DNA of 53,075 nucleotides from Planctomycetota bacterium (GTDB lineage Bacteria > Planctomycetota > SZUA-567), in the NCBI GenBank assembly GCA_031254915.1, contig JAIRTL010000013.1, positions 1-53,075 on the forward strand, written 5' to 3'. The notes beneath the pieces are model-generated. The model saw only the letters and a program-made list of their open reading frames with translations, was not told where the DNA came from and did no database searches. Both the position numbers and the translations under genes were made by a program. Below are positions 42,758-52,303 of the stretch, piece by piece (positions within the stretch are counted from its first letter, which is position 1; every line of letters starts with the position of its first letter).

Positions 42758-43570
42758 TCACCACTTCACGCGATCAGCCGTGGCCACGATTCCCAGAAAA
42801 CGCGTCGCCGCGCCGGCAAGACGCGCCGGATCCCCGGTTGTGAAGAAGCGGTAATTCCCGCGCGCCCTTTCAGCGACAAGATCCCGCTCCACAAGCAGTT
42901 GTCGCGTTCGCCTAGCGATCGCCGGACTTGGGTCGACGATAGTCACCCCGTCGCCGGCGATTTTTTCGATCATATTTTTCACCAGGGGGTAGTGTGAACA
43001 GCCGAGCACTATGTTGTCCGCGCCGGCTTCGACAAGCGGCCTGACGAAGCCCAATAGCATCGCCTCCAGTCCGGCGCTGTCGTCGGATCGCCTCTCGATG
43101 AATTCCGCCAAGCCGGGGCAGGGCTGCTGCAATACTTCGACATTCGCCGCGAAGCGCGAGACGACGTCCTCGTACAGTTCGCCCTGGAACGTCGCCGCCG
43201 TTGCCAGCACGCCGACCTTTCCCGTCCTGCTGACCGCCGCCGCCGGCTTCACCGCCGGCTCCATCCCGACGAAGGGGAAACAGTGGTACTGGCTCCTGAG
43301 ATGCTTGAGGGAGGCGGCGGACGCGGCGTGGCAGGCGATGACGATGATCTTGACGGGGATCGACATGAGGAAACGGGTCATTTGCTCGGAGAACGCCCGC
43401 ACTTCCCCGAGAGGGCGCGGCCCGTAGGGCATGCGTCCGCTGTCCGAACAGTACACGACGTTCTCCGCCGGCATGATCCCGACAAGCTCGCGGAGGATCG
43501 AGAGTCCTCCCTGACCGGAATCAAAAACGCCCACCGCCGCAGAGGCGGCGTCGGCTGGTTCTTCCCTCAT
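42758..43570 (-). CDS. murI: Glutamate racemase (with altered active-site motif)
   Basis: MurI supplies D-glutamate for peptidoglycan. The 270-residue protein has GVFDSGQGGLSILREL, YCSDSGRMPYGPRP, the first catalytic Cys in IVIACHAASAASL, VGMEPAVKPA, GVLATAATF and the second catalytic Cys in VLGCSHYPLVKNMIE. The first motif is usually CNTASA; here it is CHAASA, so Asn and Thr that hold the substrate are His and Ala. GCTHYP reads GCSHYP. Both cysteines are kept, so racemase activity is likely, but substrate preference could differ. The frame begins at a GTG (43609); I chose the ATG at 43570 with GGGA eight bases upstream, near the usual family start. It stands alone, followed by the L,D-transpeptidase. 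Confidence 0.85.
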   Translation of the reverse strand: MREEPADAASAAVGVFDSGQGGLSILRELVGIMPAENVVYCSDSGRMPYGPRPLGEVRAFSEQMTRFLMSIPVKIIVIACHAASAASLKHLRSQYHCFPFVGMEPAVKPAAAVSRTGKVGVLATAATFQGELYEDVVSRFAANVEVLQQPCPGLAEFIERRSDDSAGLEAMLLGFVRPLVEAGADNIVLGCSHYPLVKNMIEKIAGDGVTIVDPSPAIARRTRQLLVERDLVAERARGNYRFFTTGDPARLAGAATRFLGIVATADRVKW

Positions 43571-43828
43571 GGCTGTGTCCCGTCGCGTTGTCCCGAGAAG
43601 CGTGTCCACGACACTGTCTCTTTTTTATCCATCCGGGGGCGCGAATACAAGGCATGTACGCATCGATTTTTTAAAAATCGAAGAAGGAATGAAAAAATGC
43701 AACTATTGAAGGGGAGCGATGATGGCCTTCCGGTTCATGTTGACTTTGGGCAGGAGTCCGACGCACATCCAGCCGATGCGGTGATCCGCCGGAGCGTTTT
43801 CATTGCGTTGATCATCATGGGCGACCAT

Positions 43829-44057
43829 ATACCGTTCCCGGTCCGGAGTCGTACTTCCCTCAATTGTGCGCGGCCATGAACCGGCCAGCGCATTTGAACC
43901 AAATGTTGCGAAAGACCTGGCGTTTTGGGATGCGACGGGACCAGCCGAAATCGCAATGGAACGCCCATTCAACTTCGCAACACGTCCCAAGGGAAACAGA
44001 TGTGAAACAGGGCAACCTTCATCCCCCGTTTTCACAATTTCGGACCGCGCCCGGCAT
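43829..44057 (+). mobile_element. MITE-A copy 2 (229 bp, most complete)
   Basis: The right end (44031-44057) is TTCACAATTTCGGACCGCGCCCGGCAT in two pieces, and the left end (from 43829) is a diverged inverted copy, ATACCGTTCCCGGTCCGGAG. The interior GTGCGCGGCCATGAACCGGC, TTGCGAAAGACCTGGCG, CAATGGAACGCCCATTC and GGGAAACAGATGTGAAACAG recur in the other two copies. It lies in the 522 bp gap between murI and the secreted orphan, 35 bp from the 3' end of the latter. The rest of that gap (43571-43828) shows nothing I can name. Confidence 0.65.
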
Positions 44058-44092
44058 GACAGTCCACAGGAAGCCGCCGATCCCGCCTCTCG

Positions 44093-47000
44093 TCACATTC
44101 CGCCGGCGTTCATGATCTCGGTCACGTCGGCAAGATGGAATCTGCCGCCGCCATCCTCATTCAATCCCACCCAGGTCTGCCGCGCCGGCAGTCTGGGAAT
44201 CCGCAATTCAACCGCTTCATACGGCGCTTCCGGATCGCCCCGTGAATCCGCATTCGATGCGCGTACGCGCACAGGCAGGGGCGACGGTTCCCGCATGTCG
44301 CCGCGCTTGAGATAAAACGGGCGTAAATCGATTGATTGCCGGCGGCGCTCGCCCTCGTCCGGGAACCAGCGGATGCGCATCTGGATGGTCCGGAAGTTTG
44401 GATCGTCGATGCGCGGAAGCTCGCGTATCTCGACGTCGAGGTCGGAGCGCAGCCTGAAATCGAGGTATAGCGTCATGTCGGCGGGTGGACTCGAATTGAC
44501 CGCCATGCGCGCCTGGACGATCTTTGTGCCGAAGGAATCGGAGACGCCGTTTCTGATTTCCTGCACCGGGCTGTTCGGGTCCGGCGAGGCGAAGAAGCGG
44601 ATAAGGGTTGATTCGGGCGGATTTTTCCCCGGTGGCATGTTCGCAGCCAGATCGGCGGGCGAATTCGTCCAGCCGCCCTCCATGCCGCCATCCGTCGCCC
44701 TGGCGGCGTAACGGAGACGGAACCGGAGCGGCGCCTGAGCCGAAAAGTGATTCGCCGCTTCAAGAATTTGCGGTTGCCGCCGGTTCGTGGCGCGCATCGG
44801 CGGATCGGGGGCGATCCGAACGCTCATGCGCGTAAGCGCCAGCGAAGCGGGAAGCCCGACGATGAACGACGGCGTTCTGAAAACAGGTATCGATGGCGGG
44901 AGCGCGGTGCGGTTCCCGGCCCAGTCGACGAGATGCAGCGGAGGGCCGTTGGCTATTTCGCTCCTGTCGAGCGCCCGTTCGCCTTCCGGGTCGACGTGCC
45001 ATAGCGCGATAACGGCGTCGTCGGAACCAGGACGGCGGAACACGTGCGCCTCGTAGGGTTTGAGCAGCTTCATAGGTCCGAGATATTCCGCTCCCTCCAG
45101 AAGGTCGGCGACCGTCTTCAACGCCAGATAGGTTGGACGGGCGAGCGTCTCCAGGGAAAAGTCGCGATATTGCGAGCCGGTGCGAATATGGCCGCGCTCG
45201 GCGTCGAAGATGTCGCCCACGAAAAGCGCGTTCGGCGCGAGCGCGGCGGCGCGTACGATTCGAACAAGCATTTCTTCGAGTTGCCGAAGCTCCGTCGCGG
45301 CGTTTGGTTCGAGGGAATCGGTCTTCGCCGGTTCAAGGGTGATCCAGGCGCCGCGCCGGTTTCGTTCCCGCGCCGCTTCCTCGATTCTGTCCACCGGCGG
45401 CGGCGGAGCGAGACGGGTCAACTCCGGAGGAGGGTATATCTGGCCGCGTTCCCGGAAAAAGCGCGAATACAGCCAGGGGAACGCCGGACCCGCGTTGAAC
45501 CACAGTCGCGCCGTCGATTCGTTCGCTGGGTGGAAAAGGTTCGCGACGCCGAATGCTTCCGGAGAAGCGGCGCCGCCGCTTTCGATACGTCCGGGTGCGG
45601 TGTTCCAGATCATCGGCAAGCCGTTGGAAAATTCGTCGACAATGGCCTTGAGCGCCGCGACGTTTTCTTCCGCACCCGATGTCCCTGCCAGGCTGGCGTC
45701 GCCGTCCGCGCCCCATTGCCAACCGTCCATATGCATGCCGAGCCGGCGGCCGGCGGCGCGGACGAGCGCGCCGAAGCGTTCGCCATTTTCCTCAAGGACG
45801 GTCGCGAGGTCGGCGGCCGGGAATGGACCGGACGGCGGCGCGATCAGTCCGGTCGTCATTATTCCGGCGGAGCGAAGGCGGCGGAGTTCCTCGGTCAACA
45901 TGTCGAAATGGCGATCGGGGCCGTCCCCGGCGGCGAGATTGTCCGGCCACGGGGTGATCTTCGCCATGCGCGCGCCCGCCCCGACGACGATTCGTTCCAG
46001 CAGTCCGCGTCTCCGGAGGATTTCCTCCGGCACGGAACCGGCCGTGACGCCGAACACGGTTCCGCCGGAGCGCGGAGCGCCGCTTGGCGCGAGGGTGTTT
46101 TCGCGAATCACCGCGGCCGATCTGGTCATGCCGGCGACGATGCGGCCATCGGCGTCGTATAACCGAAGATCAAGGTAATACACGCCGAACCGGTCCGACG
46201 GAAACGGGATTTCCTCGCTCGCGAAGTCCTCGTTGGGCGTGAGCTCCATGTCCACGGGAACGCGTGTTTCCATTGGGCGGCCAAGGACATCGGTGATTTC
46301 GACGCGGCGGGAATACCGCCGTCCGCGGTGAAAGCCGGGATTGTCCGGGTCGGGAATATTGTCGGTCAGACCGGAATAGGCGACGAAAACGCGAAACGTC
46401 CCGGACTCATCCCGCGCCGCCTCGACCCTGATGTTCGGAAGCTGTCGAAGCCTGATGTCGTCAAGCCAGAGGGATCCGTGGCGCGCAAGCCTCGCCCGAT
46501 CCGGGTCGCCCTCGAGAATGACGAAAAGCCGCGCCGCGTTCGCGGTTCGCGGCGGTTCGGAAACAAGGATCGACAAGGGGACGGCCGGCCAGTCGGTTTG
46601 CCCGGGCAGAAAATCGGGAATCTCGTCACGGCGCAGCGAGGTCGTGGACACGGGGTCGATGCGCATCCATTCGACGCCGGCGCGGATGCGCGTCCCTTCG
46701 AGGCCGGAATCGCGCGCGCGGAGGGAAAACTCGTAGGCGAGGCCCGGATCGACAGGCACGGGAACGCTGGTGCGTATGCCGACCCGCGTTCCATCGAAGG
46801 CCATGTGGAGCGCATGGTTGTCGACGTCGCGGTAGGCGCCGGCGACGAAGGGCGAGGGATCGCGGACGATGGCGATGGAGGAAACGAGATATTCCGGAAA
46901 ACCGACGGCGCGAACCGGTTCCCAGAAGTCGGGCCAGCCGTCGACATCGAGGTCTGCGGACAAGGGGGAGGGCAGGCCGGTGTCGGGGTCGCGGTGGTTT

Positions 47001-47140
47001 TCGAAATCGTGGACAAGGAGCCGGCGCGCCAACCGTTCGCGGCCGGTCGTGGACGTGAACTCGCCGGCTGCGGTGAGACGCCCGCCCCATGGAAGGCAAA
47101 ACAGAAGGATAAGAACGACAATGCGCGCGACGGAGGGCAT
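44093..47140 (-). CDS. Large secreted protein of unknown function, glycoside-hydrolase-like
   Basis: I do not recognise a family. The 1015-residue protein starts with a signal peptide (about 1-25, VARIVVLILLFCLPWGG). Residues 40-240 look like a jelly-roll carbohydrate-binding module (DLDVDGWPDFWEPV, YEFSLRARDSG, GSLWLDDIRLRQLP). Residues 250-360 look like a second beta-sandwich. Residues 375-720 could be a TIM barrel (KITPWPD, LRRLRSAGIMTTGLIAPPS, GMHMDGWQWGADGD, GLPMIWNTAPGR, APNALFVGDIFDAERGH). The rest is beta-rich (VIALWHVDPEGERA and on). These are impressions from pattern only. The ribosome site is poor, and MITE-B copy 2 lies 21 bases upstream, in place of a promoter. A polysaccharide-acting or surface role is plausible. 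Confidence 0.8.
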   Translation of the reverse strand: MPSVARIVVLILLFCLPWGGRLTAAGEFTSTTGRERLARRLLVHDFENHRDPDTGLPSPLSADLDVDGWPDFWEPVRAVGFPEYLVSSIAIVRDPSPFVAGAYRDVDNHALHMAFDGTRVGIRTSVPVPVDPGLAYEFSLRARDSGLEGTRIRAGVEWMRIDPVSTTSLRRDEIPDFLPGQTDWPAVPLSILVSEPPRTANAARLFVILEGDPDRARLARHGSLWLDDIRLRQLPNIRVEAARDESGTFRVFVAYSGLTDNIPDPDNPGFHRGRRYSRRVEITDVLGRPMETRVPVDMELTPNEDFASEEIPFPSDRFGVYYLDLRLYDADGRIVAGMTRSAAVIRENTLAPSGAPRSGGTVFGVTAGSVPEEILRRRGLLERIVVGAGARMAKITPWPDNLAAGDGPDRHFDMLTEELRRLRSAGIMTTGLIAPPSGPFPAADLATVLEENGERFGALVRAAGRRLGMHMDGWQWGADGDASLAGTSGAEENVAALKAIVDEFSNGLPMIWNTAPGRIESGGAASPEAFGVANLFHPANESTARLWFNAGPAFPWLYSRFFRERGQIYPPPELTRLAPPPPVDRIEEAARERNRRGAWITLEPAKTDSLEPNAATELRQLEEMLVRIVRAAALAPNALFVGDIFDAERGHIRTGSQYRDFSLETLARPTYLALKTVADLLEGAEYLGPMKLLKPYEAHVFRRPGSDDAVIALWHVDPEGERALDRSEIANGPPLHLVDWAGNRTALPPSIPVFRTPSFIVGLPASLALTRMSVRIAPDPPMRATNRRQPQILEAANHFSAQAPLRFRLRYAARATDGGMEGGWTNSPADLAANMPPGKNPPESTLIRFFASPDPNSPVQEIRNGVSDSFGTKIVQARMAVNSSPPADMTLYLDFRLRSDLDVEIRELPRIDDPNFRTIQMRIRWFPDEGERRRQSIDLRPFYLKRGDMREPSPLPVRVRASNADSRGDPEAPYEAVELRIPRLPARQTWVGLNEDGGGRFHLADVTEIMNAGGM

Positions 47141-47161
47141 GGCTGCTCTAAGGCTTGCTAA

Positions 47162-47247
47162 GAGCCTATCCGAGTAGGGCGAGATGGTTGTTGCACCCCA
47201 TTATTTTCAATGCGTCCATCCCGAAAAGCGCCCCTATTCTGAGGCTC
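47162..47247 (+). mobile_element. MITE-B copy 2 (86 bp)
   Basis: GAGCCTATCCGAGTAGGGCG at the left and CCCTATTC-TGAGGCTC at the right; the right arm has a 2-base deletion and a change. The interior (GAGATGGTTGTTGCACCCCA, TTCAATGCGTCCATCCCGA) matches copy 1 read in the other direction at about 85%. TAA lies at the left flank (47159-47161) and CAA at the right (47248-47250). It is 21 bases upstream of the start codon of the large secreted protein. Confidence 0.72.
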
Positions 47248-47360
47248 CAAGGCGCGTTTTCGGAAACGACTTGCCCCGCCTTGCGTTTTCGGGCGCGATC
47301 AAGCCGGCAAAAACGCGCGGAAGGACGGAGCGGCCATCCGCGAAAACGCTGCTGTCGAAC

Positions 47361-47395
47361 AAAAAAACGGGGCGACCCCCCTAAAGGCCGCCCCG
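47361..47395 (-). terminator. Intrinsic terminator of the transketolase gene
   Basis: On the minus strand CGGGGCG (47389-47395) pairs with its complement at 47368-47374, with two further pairs inside, and TTTTTTTG follows. It lies 15 bases past the tkt stop. The genes downstream on this strand therefore need their own promoter. Confidence 0.85.
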
Positions 47396-47409
47396 CCGCT
47401 TTCCCCTTC

Positions 47410-49443
47410 TCACCAAGCCGCCTGGGCGATCTTTTCCAGGATGGCCGGAACGGCGAAGCCGCACTTCCCCGCCACCTTGGCCGCGGGGCCGGAATACCCG
47501 AAATCGTCCATGCCGACGAACAGGCCGGATTCGCCGAGGGTGCCTTCCCACCCCTGCTCGACGCCGGCCTCGATAACGAGGCGCTTCTTGAGGCGCTTGG
47601 GGAACACCTTCTTGCGGTAGCCCTCGGCCTGGAGCTTGAACGCTTCGAGGCATGGCGCGCTCACCACCCTGACGCCGCGCCCCTGTCCGCGCAGCGCGTC
47701 CGCGACGGCGAGGGCGAGGTGCACTTCGCTGCCGGTGGCGACGATGAGGATTTCCGCCGTCTTCTCGCCTTCCGGGTCGATGACGTACATGCCCTTGAGG
47801 GCGTCGCGCGCGGGCGCGTATTTTTCGCGGTCGAGGGTCATGAGGTTTTGCCGCGTCATGGCGAGACAGGTCGGGCCATCCTTGCGTTCAATCGCCGACT
47901 GCCAGGCGTAGATCGCTTCGTTGGCGTCGCACGGACGCCAGACCTGGACGCGCGGAATCGCCCGCAGCGACGCGAGGTGTTCGATCGGCTCGTGGGTGGG
48001 ACCGTCCTCGCCGACGTAGATGCTGTCGTGGGTGTAGACGAAAATCGACCGCAGGCGCATCAGCGCCGCCAAGCGGACGCTCGGGCGCATGTAGTCGTGG
48101 AAGACCATGAAAGTCGCGCAGAAAGGGATGAATCCGCCGTGGAGCGCCATGCCGTCGGTCATCCAGCCCATGGCGTGCTCGCGGACTCCGAAGTGGATGT
48201 TGCGACCGAGGAAGGCGCCGGGCGCGACAAAGTCGGGGTATTGGCCGGTCTTTATTTCCGTCTTGGTCGACGGCGCGAGGTCGGCGGAGCCGCCGGCGAG
48301 TTCCGGAATCACCCCGCCCAGCTTGTTCATGATTTCGCCGCCGCTGACGCGGGTGGCGATCGCCTTGCCGGGCGCGTATTCGGGACAGGCCTTTTTCCAC
48401 TGCTTCGGCAGTTCGCCGGACGCGACGCGCAGAAGCTCGCGGGCGGTGGAGCGGTGTTTTTTCTCGTAGGCGGCGAAAAGGTCGTTCCACTCGTTTCGGA
48501 TCGCCATCCATTCGCCCCGGCGGACGTCGAAGTAGTCGAGGACATCCTGCGGAACGTGGAAATCCTCCGCCGGCCAACCCATGCCCGCCTTGGCGGCGGC
48601 GAGTTCCTCGGCGCCGAGGGGTTCGCCGTGAACGCCGTGCGTGCCCTGCTTGTGCGGCGCTCCCTTGCCGATCGTCGTATGCGCGACGATGAGGCTGGGG
48701 CGGGACGTTTCCGCCTGGGCGTTTTCGATGGCGCGGGCGATCGCTTCGCAATCGTGGCCGTCGATATCCTGGACTTGCCAGCCGAGGGCCTCGTAACGCA
48801 TGCCGACGTTTTCCGTGAAGGCGAGGTCGGTGTTGCCCTCGATGGAAATCCCGTTATCGTCGTAGATGGCGATGAGTCTGCCGAGTTTGAGGTGGCCGGC
48901 GAGGCTGGCGGCCTCGTTGGTGACGCCTTCCATGTGGCAGCCGTCACCCATGAGGACGTAGGTATAGTGGTCGACGATGTCAAACTTCGGCGTGTTGTAC
49001 GCCTCCGCGAGCATGCGCTCGGCGAGCGCCATGCCGGCGGCCATCGCGAAGCCCGCCCCGAGGGGTCCGGTGGTGGCTTCGACGCCGGGGGTGTCGCCGT
49101 GTTCCGGGTGGCCGGGCGTGCGCGAATCGAGCTGACGGAAGTTCTTGAGGTCCTCGAGAGTCAAAAAGCCTTGGAGATAGAGCATGGAATAAAGAAGCAT
49201 GGAGGCGTGACCGGCGGACAACACGAAGCGGTCGCGGTTGAGCCATTTGTCGTCCTTGGGATCGATCCGGAGAAACCGGGTCATGAGGACGGTCGCGATT
49301 TCGGCCGAGCCCATAGGCAGGCCAGGATGCCCCGAGTTTGCCTTCTGCACGCCGTCAGCGGACAGGAACCTGATGGTGTTGGCGATTTTGGCCGAAAGCT
49401 CGGCGGAAGGCGGCTGCAAGGCCAGGGGCGGTGATTCCGGCAT
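47410..49443 (-). CDS. tkt: Transketolase
   Basis: Transketolase moves two-carbon units between sugar phosphates in the pentose phosphate pathway with thiamine diphosphate, which links it to thiE here. The 677-residue protein has the full three-domain length. Visible are [17 protein letters not shown] and [15 protein letters not shown] at the N-terminus, the ThDP motif [48 protein letters not shown], the pyrimidine-domain [19 protein letters not shown] and [20 protein letters not shown], and the C-terminal VSAPCLEAF. The ATG at 49443 has GAGGAG six bases upstream. It stands alone with its own terminator; the 232 bases upstream hold an inverted repeat at 49582-49609. Confidence 0.97.
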   Translation of the reverse strand: MPESPPLALQPPSAELSAKIANTIRFLSADGVQKANSGHPGLPMGSAEIATVLMTRFLRIDPKDDKWLNRDRFVLSAGHASMLLYSMLYLQGFLTLEDLKNFRQLDSRTPGHPEHGDTPGVEATTGPLGAGFAMAAGMALAERMLAEAYNTPKFDIVDHYTYVLMGDGCHMEGVTNEAASLAGHLKLGRLIAIYDDNGISIEGNTDLAFTENVGMRYEALGWQVQDIDGHDCEAIARAIENAQAETSRPSLIVAHTTIGKGAPHKQGTHGVHGEPLGAEELAAAKAGMGWPAEDFHVPQDVLDYFDVRRGEWMAIRNEWNDLFAAYEKKHRSTARELLRVASGELPKQWKKACPEYAPGKAIATRVSGGEIMNKLGGVIPELAGGSADLAPSTKTEIKTGQYPDFVAPGAFLGRNIHFGVREHAMGWMTDGMALHGGFIPFCATFMVFHDYMRPSVRLAALMRLRSIFVYTHDSIYVGEDGPTHEPIEHLASLRAIPRVQVWRPCDANEAIYAWQSAIERKDGPTCLAMTRQNLMTLDREKYAPARDALKGMYVIDPEGEKTAEILIVATGSEVHLALAVADALRGQGRGVRVVSAPCLEAFKLQAEGYRKKVFPKRLKKRLVIEAGVEQGWEGTLGESGLFVGMDDFGYSGPAAKVAGKCGFAVPAILEKIAQAAW

Positions 49444-49581
49444 TTCCTACTCCTCTGAAAAGTGACGACCGACGACTTCCCTCCCCGAACGGCATTGTGC
49501 CGTTCCTGGACCATCGCGGCTACGCGGCGGATCGGGACGAAGCGCCGTCCCGGCAGGGATTCAGAAAAACAGCGCAACTCA

Positions 49582-49609
49582 AAACTGTTACGAGGCATCG
49601 AAACAGTTT
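49582..49609. promoter_or_regulatory. Inverted repeat upstream of tkt, possible operator
   Basis: AAACTGTT (49582-49589) and AACAGTTT (49602-49609) form an 8 bp inverted repeat with a 12-base spacer, about 140 bases upstream of the tkt start. TAACAGTTTTGAG on the minus strand could hold a -10 box, but no convincing pair is seen. Regulatory role is a guess from symmetry and position. Confidence 0.25.
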
Positions 49610-49675
49610 GCACGCTTTTGGTTATGCTTCAACCGGGGATAGTTTACGCCAGGCGGATCGTCAGGTCAAAGGAAA

Positions 49676-52303
49676 TCACCCCACCTCCACGACCCGGACA
49701 TTGCCGATGTTCTTGTAGCGGTCGGGCGCGCAGGTGAAAATCACAACCTGCGCTTCGCGGGCGATTTTCGCCAAAACCGTCCCCATGGCCAAAAGACGGT
49801 TTTCATCGGTATAACCCAAAGCGTCATCAAGTATTACAGGAGGAGATTCCGACCCGGCCATAGTTGAACAGGCGGCACGGTAAACAAGCGCCAACTGTTC
49901 CCTCGCCCCGCCGGAAAGTTGTTTGAATTGAACGCTTTTGCCATTCAGCATCCGTTCCGAGACGCTGAGATCCTCGTATTGTATGGTCGCCTCGAACGAC
50001 GGGCCGAAAACCATCTTCCCCAATCTGTCCACTTCCCGCTTAAGGGGGAGAACATAGCGTTTTCGTGTTTCGTCGCTGTGGCGGGACAACACGTCATGCA
50101 GCAATTTGGCCGCTTCCGCCTTTCGGCGAAGCCGGACGTTCTCCTGTTCCGCCTCTTCCAGCCGGAGGCGCTCCGCCTGATATTCCTCAAAAAGGTCGTG
50201 CTCGCCCCTCGCATCGAGCGCGCTCTCAAGCCTGACGATCTCCCGTTCCGTCTCGTCGCGGCGCGACTCGAGAGAGGCTATCGAGGCGAGGACGTTCTCG
50301 TAGGCCCAGCGCACGTTTTCGGGATCGAGCGCCTTGATGTCCGCCTCGCCGCCGGCCAGTTTGTCGGTGACCAGCTTCGCCTCGCGTTCCGCCGCCGCCA
50401 GCCGCAGACCAAGAGCATCGTCCGGTTCGGCGGCTCTCGCCGACGCAAGGCGTTCACGAGCCAAGTCGAGGTTGCGGTGGAGCTCCCGGGCCCGCGTCGA
50501 ACTGTCGATATGCGATTGTCGAATCGTTTCGCGTTCGTCCCGTGCGCGGTCGAGGCCGCGTTGCGCCTGGAGGAACAGGCGGTCGGCTTCATGGAACGCG
50601 TTTTCCGTCTCGTCGCGAAGCGCTTTCGCCTCGTCGTGGCCGGTCGCCATTTCGCAAAGGTCGCTGCGGTTTTCGAGATAGGCGGGCAGGGCGGCCTCGA
50701 GGTGGGCGATGCGGTTGGCGAGTTCCGGATAATCGAGGCCGTTGAGATTGTCGTCCATTATTTGTTTGTAACCGGTGAGCGTCGCTTCCGCCTTTTCCCG
50801 GCGATCGCTGGCGGCGAATGCCTCCTCAAGGTTGGCGACGCCGCTCTCGGCGAAAACGGCGGCCAGTTTGCCTTTGATCTTGCGGTGGCGTTTGATCAGG
50901 TCGGCGGGGGCTTCGCCGGCGGATATGCGGATCTCCACGCGCCCCGGAACGACGATTTGCAGATCCTCATGGACGGTAAGCTCCAGTTGATTTCGTTCCT
51001 TCGGGACGTCTTCCCCATTCAAGCTGAGATCGCCTTCGATCCGCGAAAGGTGGACATGCGGCCGGGCGGCGTCGAGTCTGCCCTCCAGCTTCGACGTCTC
51101 CCGCTCGAGCGCGACGATTTCCTCGACCATGCCGCGGGTGACTTTGATGCGGGCCAGCGTGTCCCGCGCCTCGTCCGCCTGGATCATGGCGTCGTCGATG
51201 CGTGCTTTCCGTTTTTTCATCGAATCGAGGCGGAGCGATTCGTCGAAATGGCTGAAATCGCACTGCCGGAGCCTGTGGATCTGTTCCGCAATTTCCCGTT
51301 TTCCACGAAGCTCCTCCAGAACCGCCATCGCCGTCTTGACACGCTTCTCGGCCGCGTCCATCCCGGTCGTGACCGGCGCGAGACCGTTTTCGACGTCGGC
51401 GATTTCCCGGAGCAGACGGTTTTCCTCCTCGATCAACCGTCCGCGCTCCTCCGACTCGCCCTTAACCGCGCGCAACACGCCTTCCGCCGCCTTGAGTTCC
51501 AGGCGTCCGTCGCCGAGTTCGCGTTCCAGACGTTCCACCGCGTCGAGATCCGCTTTGCGCCTGGTTCTTTCGCGCTCAAGGTCGCCGCGTTGGGATTGCA
51601 GGCCGACCAAGGTCTTTTTCAGCTCTTCGAGCCTGCCGACCTGGGATTCAAGATGGGAAAGCGCGGTGCGCAGTTCCTCCTCGCGGAGTCGGGCCTCGTC
51701 GACCCGTTCCGCCGCCGCCGCGAGATCGCGGTTTTCCCTTCCCGTTTGGGTGTAGTATTTGAGGTATTCGTCCGTAATCAGTTCGTGCAGCGATTGCGCC
51801 CGGTGATCGTACCCGCCGCCTCCGGCCGCTTTTTCAAGCGCCTTCATGAGCGGTTCGCAACCGTGGACGTCGGGCTGGAGGTCGCCCCGGCCCTGGTGTA
51901 CCGAGAGGGCGTCGAAGAGCGCGCGGTCGAGAGACTCGTCGAGGATTCGTTCCGCCTCCTCGTGCGCCTGGGAACCGGTAAAATGCCGGGACTCCGGCTC
52001 GAGGATGGAGAGTTCGGTTTTTTTGCCTTTGTTGAAGACTTTCCGGTAGACGAAACGGATGTCGCCGCACGTCGCCTCGAGCTCGACGTCGGTCCCGACG
52101 TCCTCGCCGACCGGCTGGATGTCGCGGATCTCCTCGCGCGAACTGTTGTCCTTGTACTTGAAAAGCAGGCCGATCGCGTCCTTGAGGCTTGTCTTGCCGG
52201 ATTCGTTCGGTCCCTGAACAAGGGTTGCGCCCTGCGGCGCGAAATCGATTTTCGCCTCTTTCAGACCGCGGAAATTGGCGACGCGGAGCCGTATCAGCCT
52301 CAT
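49676..52303 (-). CDS. RAD50/SbcC/YhaN-like coiled-coil ATPase without a zinc hook
   Basis: The 875-residue protein has an ABC-type head split by long coiled coils. The N-terminus has RVANFRGLKEAKIDF and Walker A GPNESGKTS (31-39). The Q-rich lobe SVHQGRGDLQPDV follows. Residues 200-440 and 520-745 are heptad-rich, charged coiled coil. The C-terminus has the signature LSGGAREQLALVYRAAC (796-812) and Walker B VILDDALGYTDENR (823-836). The middle has no CxxC zinc hook, so it is closer to YhaN-type than to canonical SbcC. Its start overlaps the stop of the metallophosphoesterase gene by four bases (ATGA), the usual arrangement of the nuclease/ATPase pair. It probably acts in DNA end processing. 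Confidence 0.87.
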   Translation of the reverse strand: MRLIRLRVANFRGLKEAKIDFAPQGATLVQGPNESGKTSLKDAIGLLFKYKDNSSREEIRDIQPVGEDVGTDVELEATCGDIRFVYRKVFNKGKKTELSILEPESRHFTGSQAHEEAERILDESLDRALFDALSVHQGRGDLQPDVHGCEPLMKALEKAAGGGGYDHRAQSLHELITDEYLKYYTQTGRENRDLAAAAERVDEARLREEELRTALSHLESQVGRLEELKKTLVGLQSQRGDLERERTRRKADLDAVERLERELGDGRLELKAAEGVLRAVKGESEERGRLIEEENRLLREIADVENGLAPVTTGMDAAEKRVKTAMAVLEELRGKREIAEQIHRLRQCDFSHFDESLRLDSMKKRKARIDDAMIQADEARDTLARIKVTRGMVEEIVALERETSKLEGRLDAARPHVHLSRIEGDLSLNGEDVPKERNQLELTVHEDLQIVVPGRVEIRISAGEAPADLIKRHRKIKGKLAAVFAESGVANLEEAFAASDRREKAEATLTGYKQIMDDNLNGLDYPELANRIAHLEAALPAYLENRSDLCEMATGHDEAKALRDETENAFHEADRLFLQAQRGLDRARDERETIRQSHIDSSTRARELHRNLDLARERLASARAAEPDDALGLRLAAAEREAKLVTDKLAGGEADIKALDPENVRWAYENVLASIASLESRRDETEREIVRLESALDARGEHDLFEEYQAERLRLEEAEQENVRLRRKAEAAKLLHDVLSRHSDETRKRYVLPLKREVDRLGKMVFGPSFEATIQYEDLSVSERMLNGKSVQFKQLSGGAREQLALVYRAACSTMAGSESPPVILDDALGYTDENRLLAMGTVLAKIAREAQVVIFTCAPDRYKNIGNVRVVEVG

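Noticed and set aside
43703-44035. A 110-codon minus-strand frame in the gap after murI
   Set aside because: Most of it lies in MITE-A copy 2, and the matching part of copy 1 is broken by stops, so it is not under coding selection.
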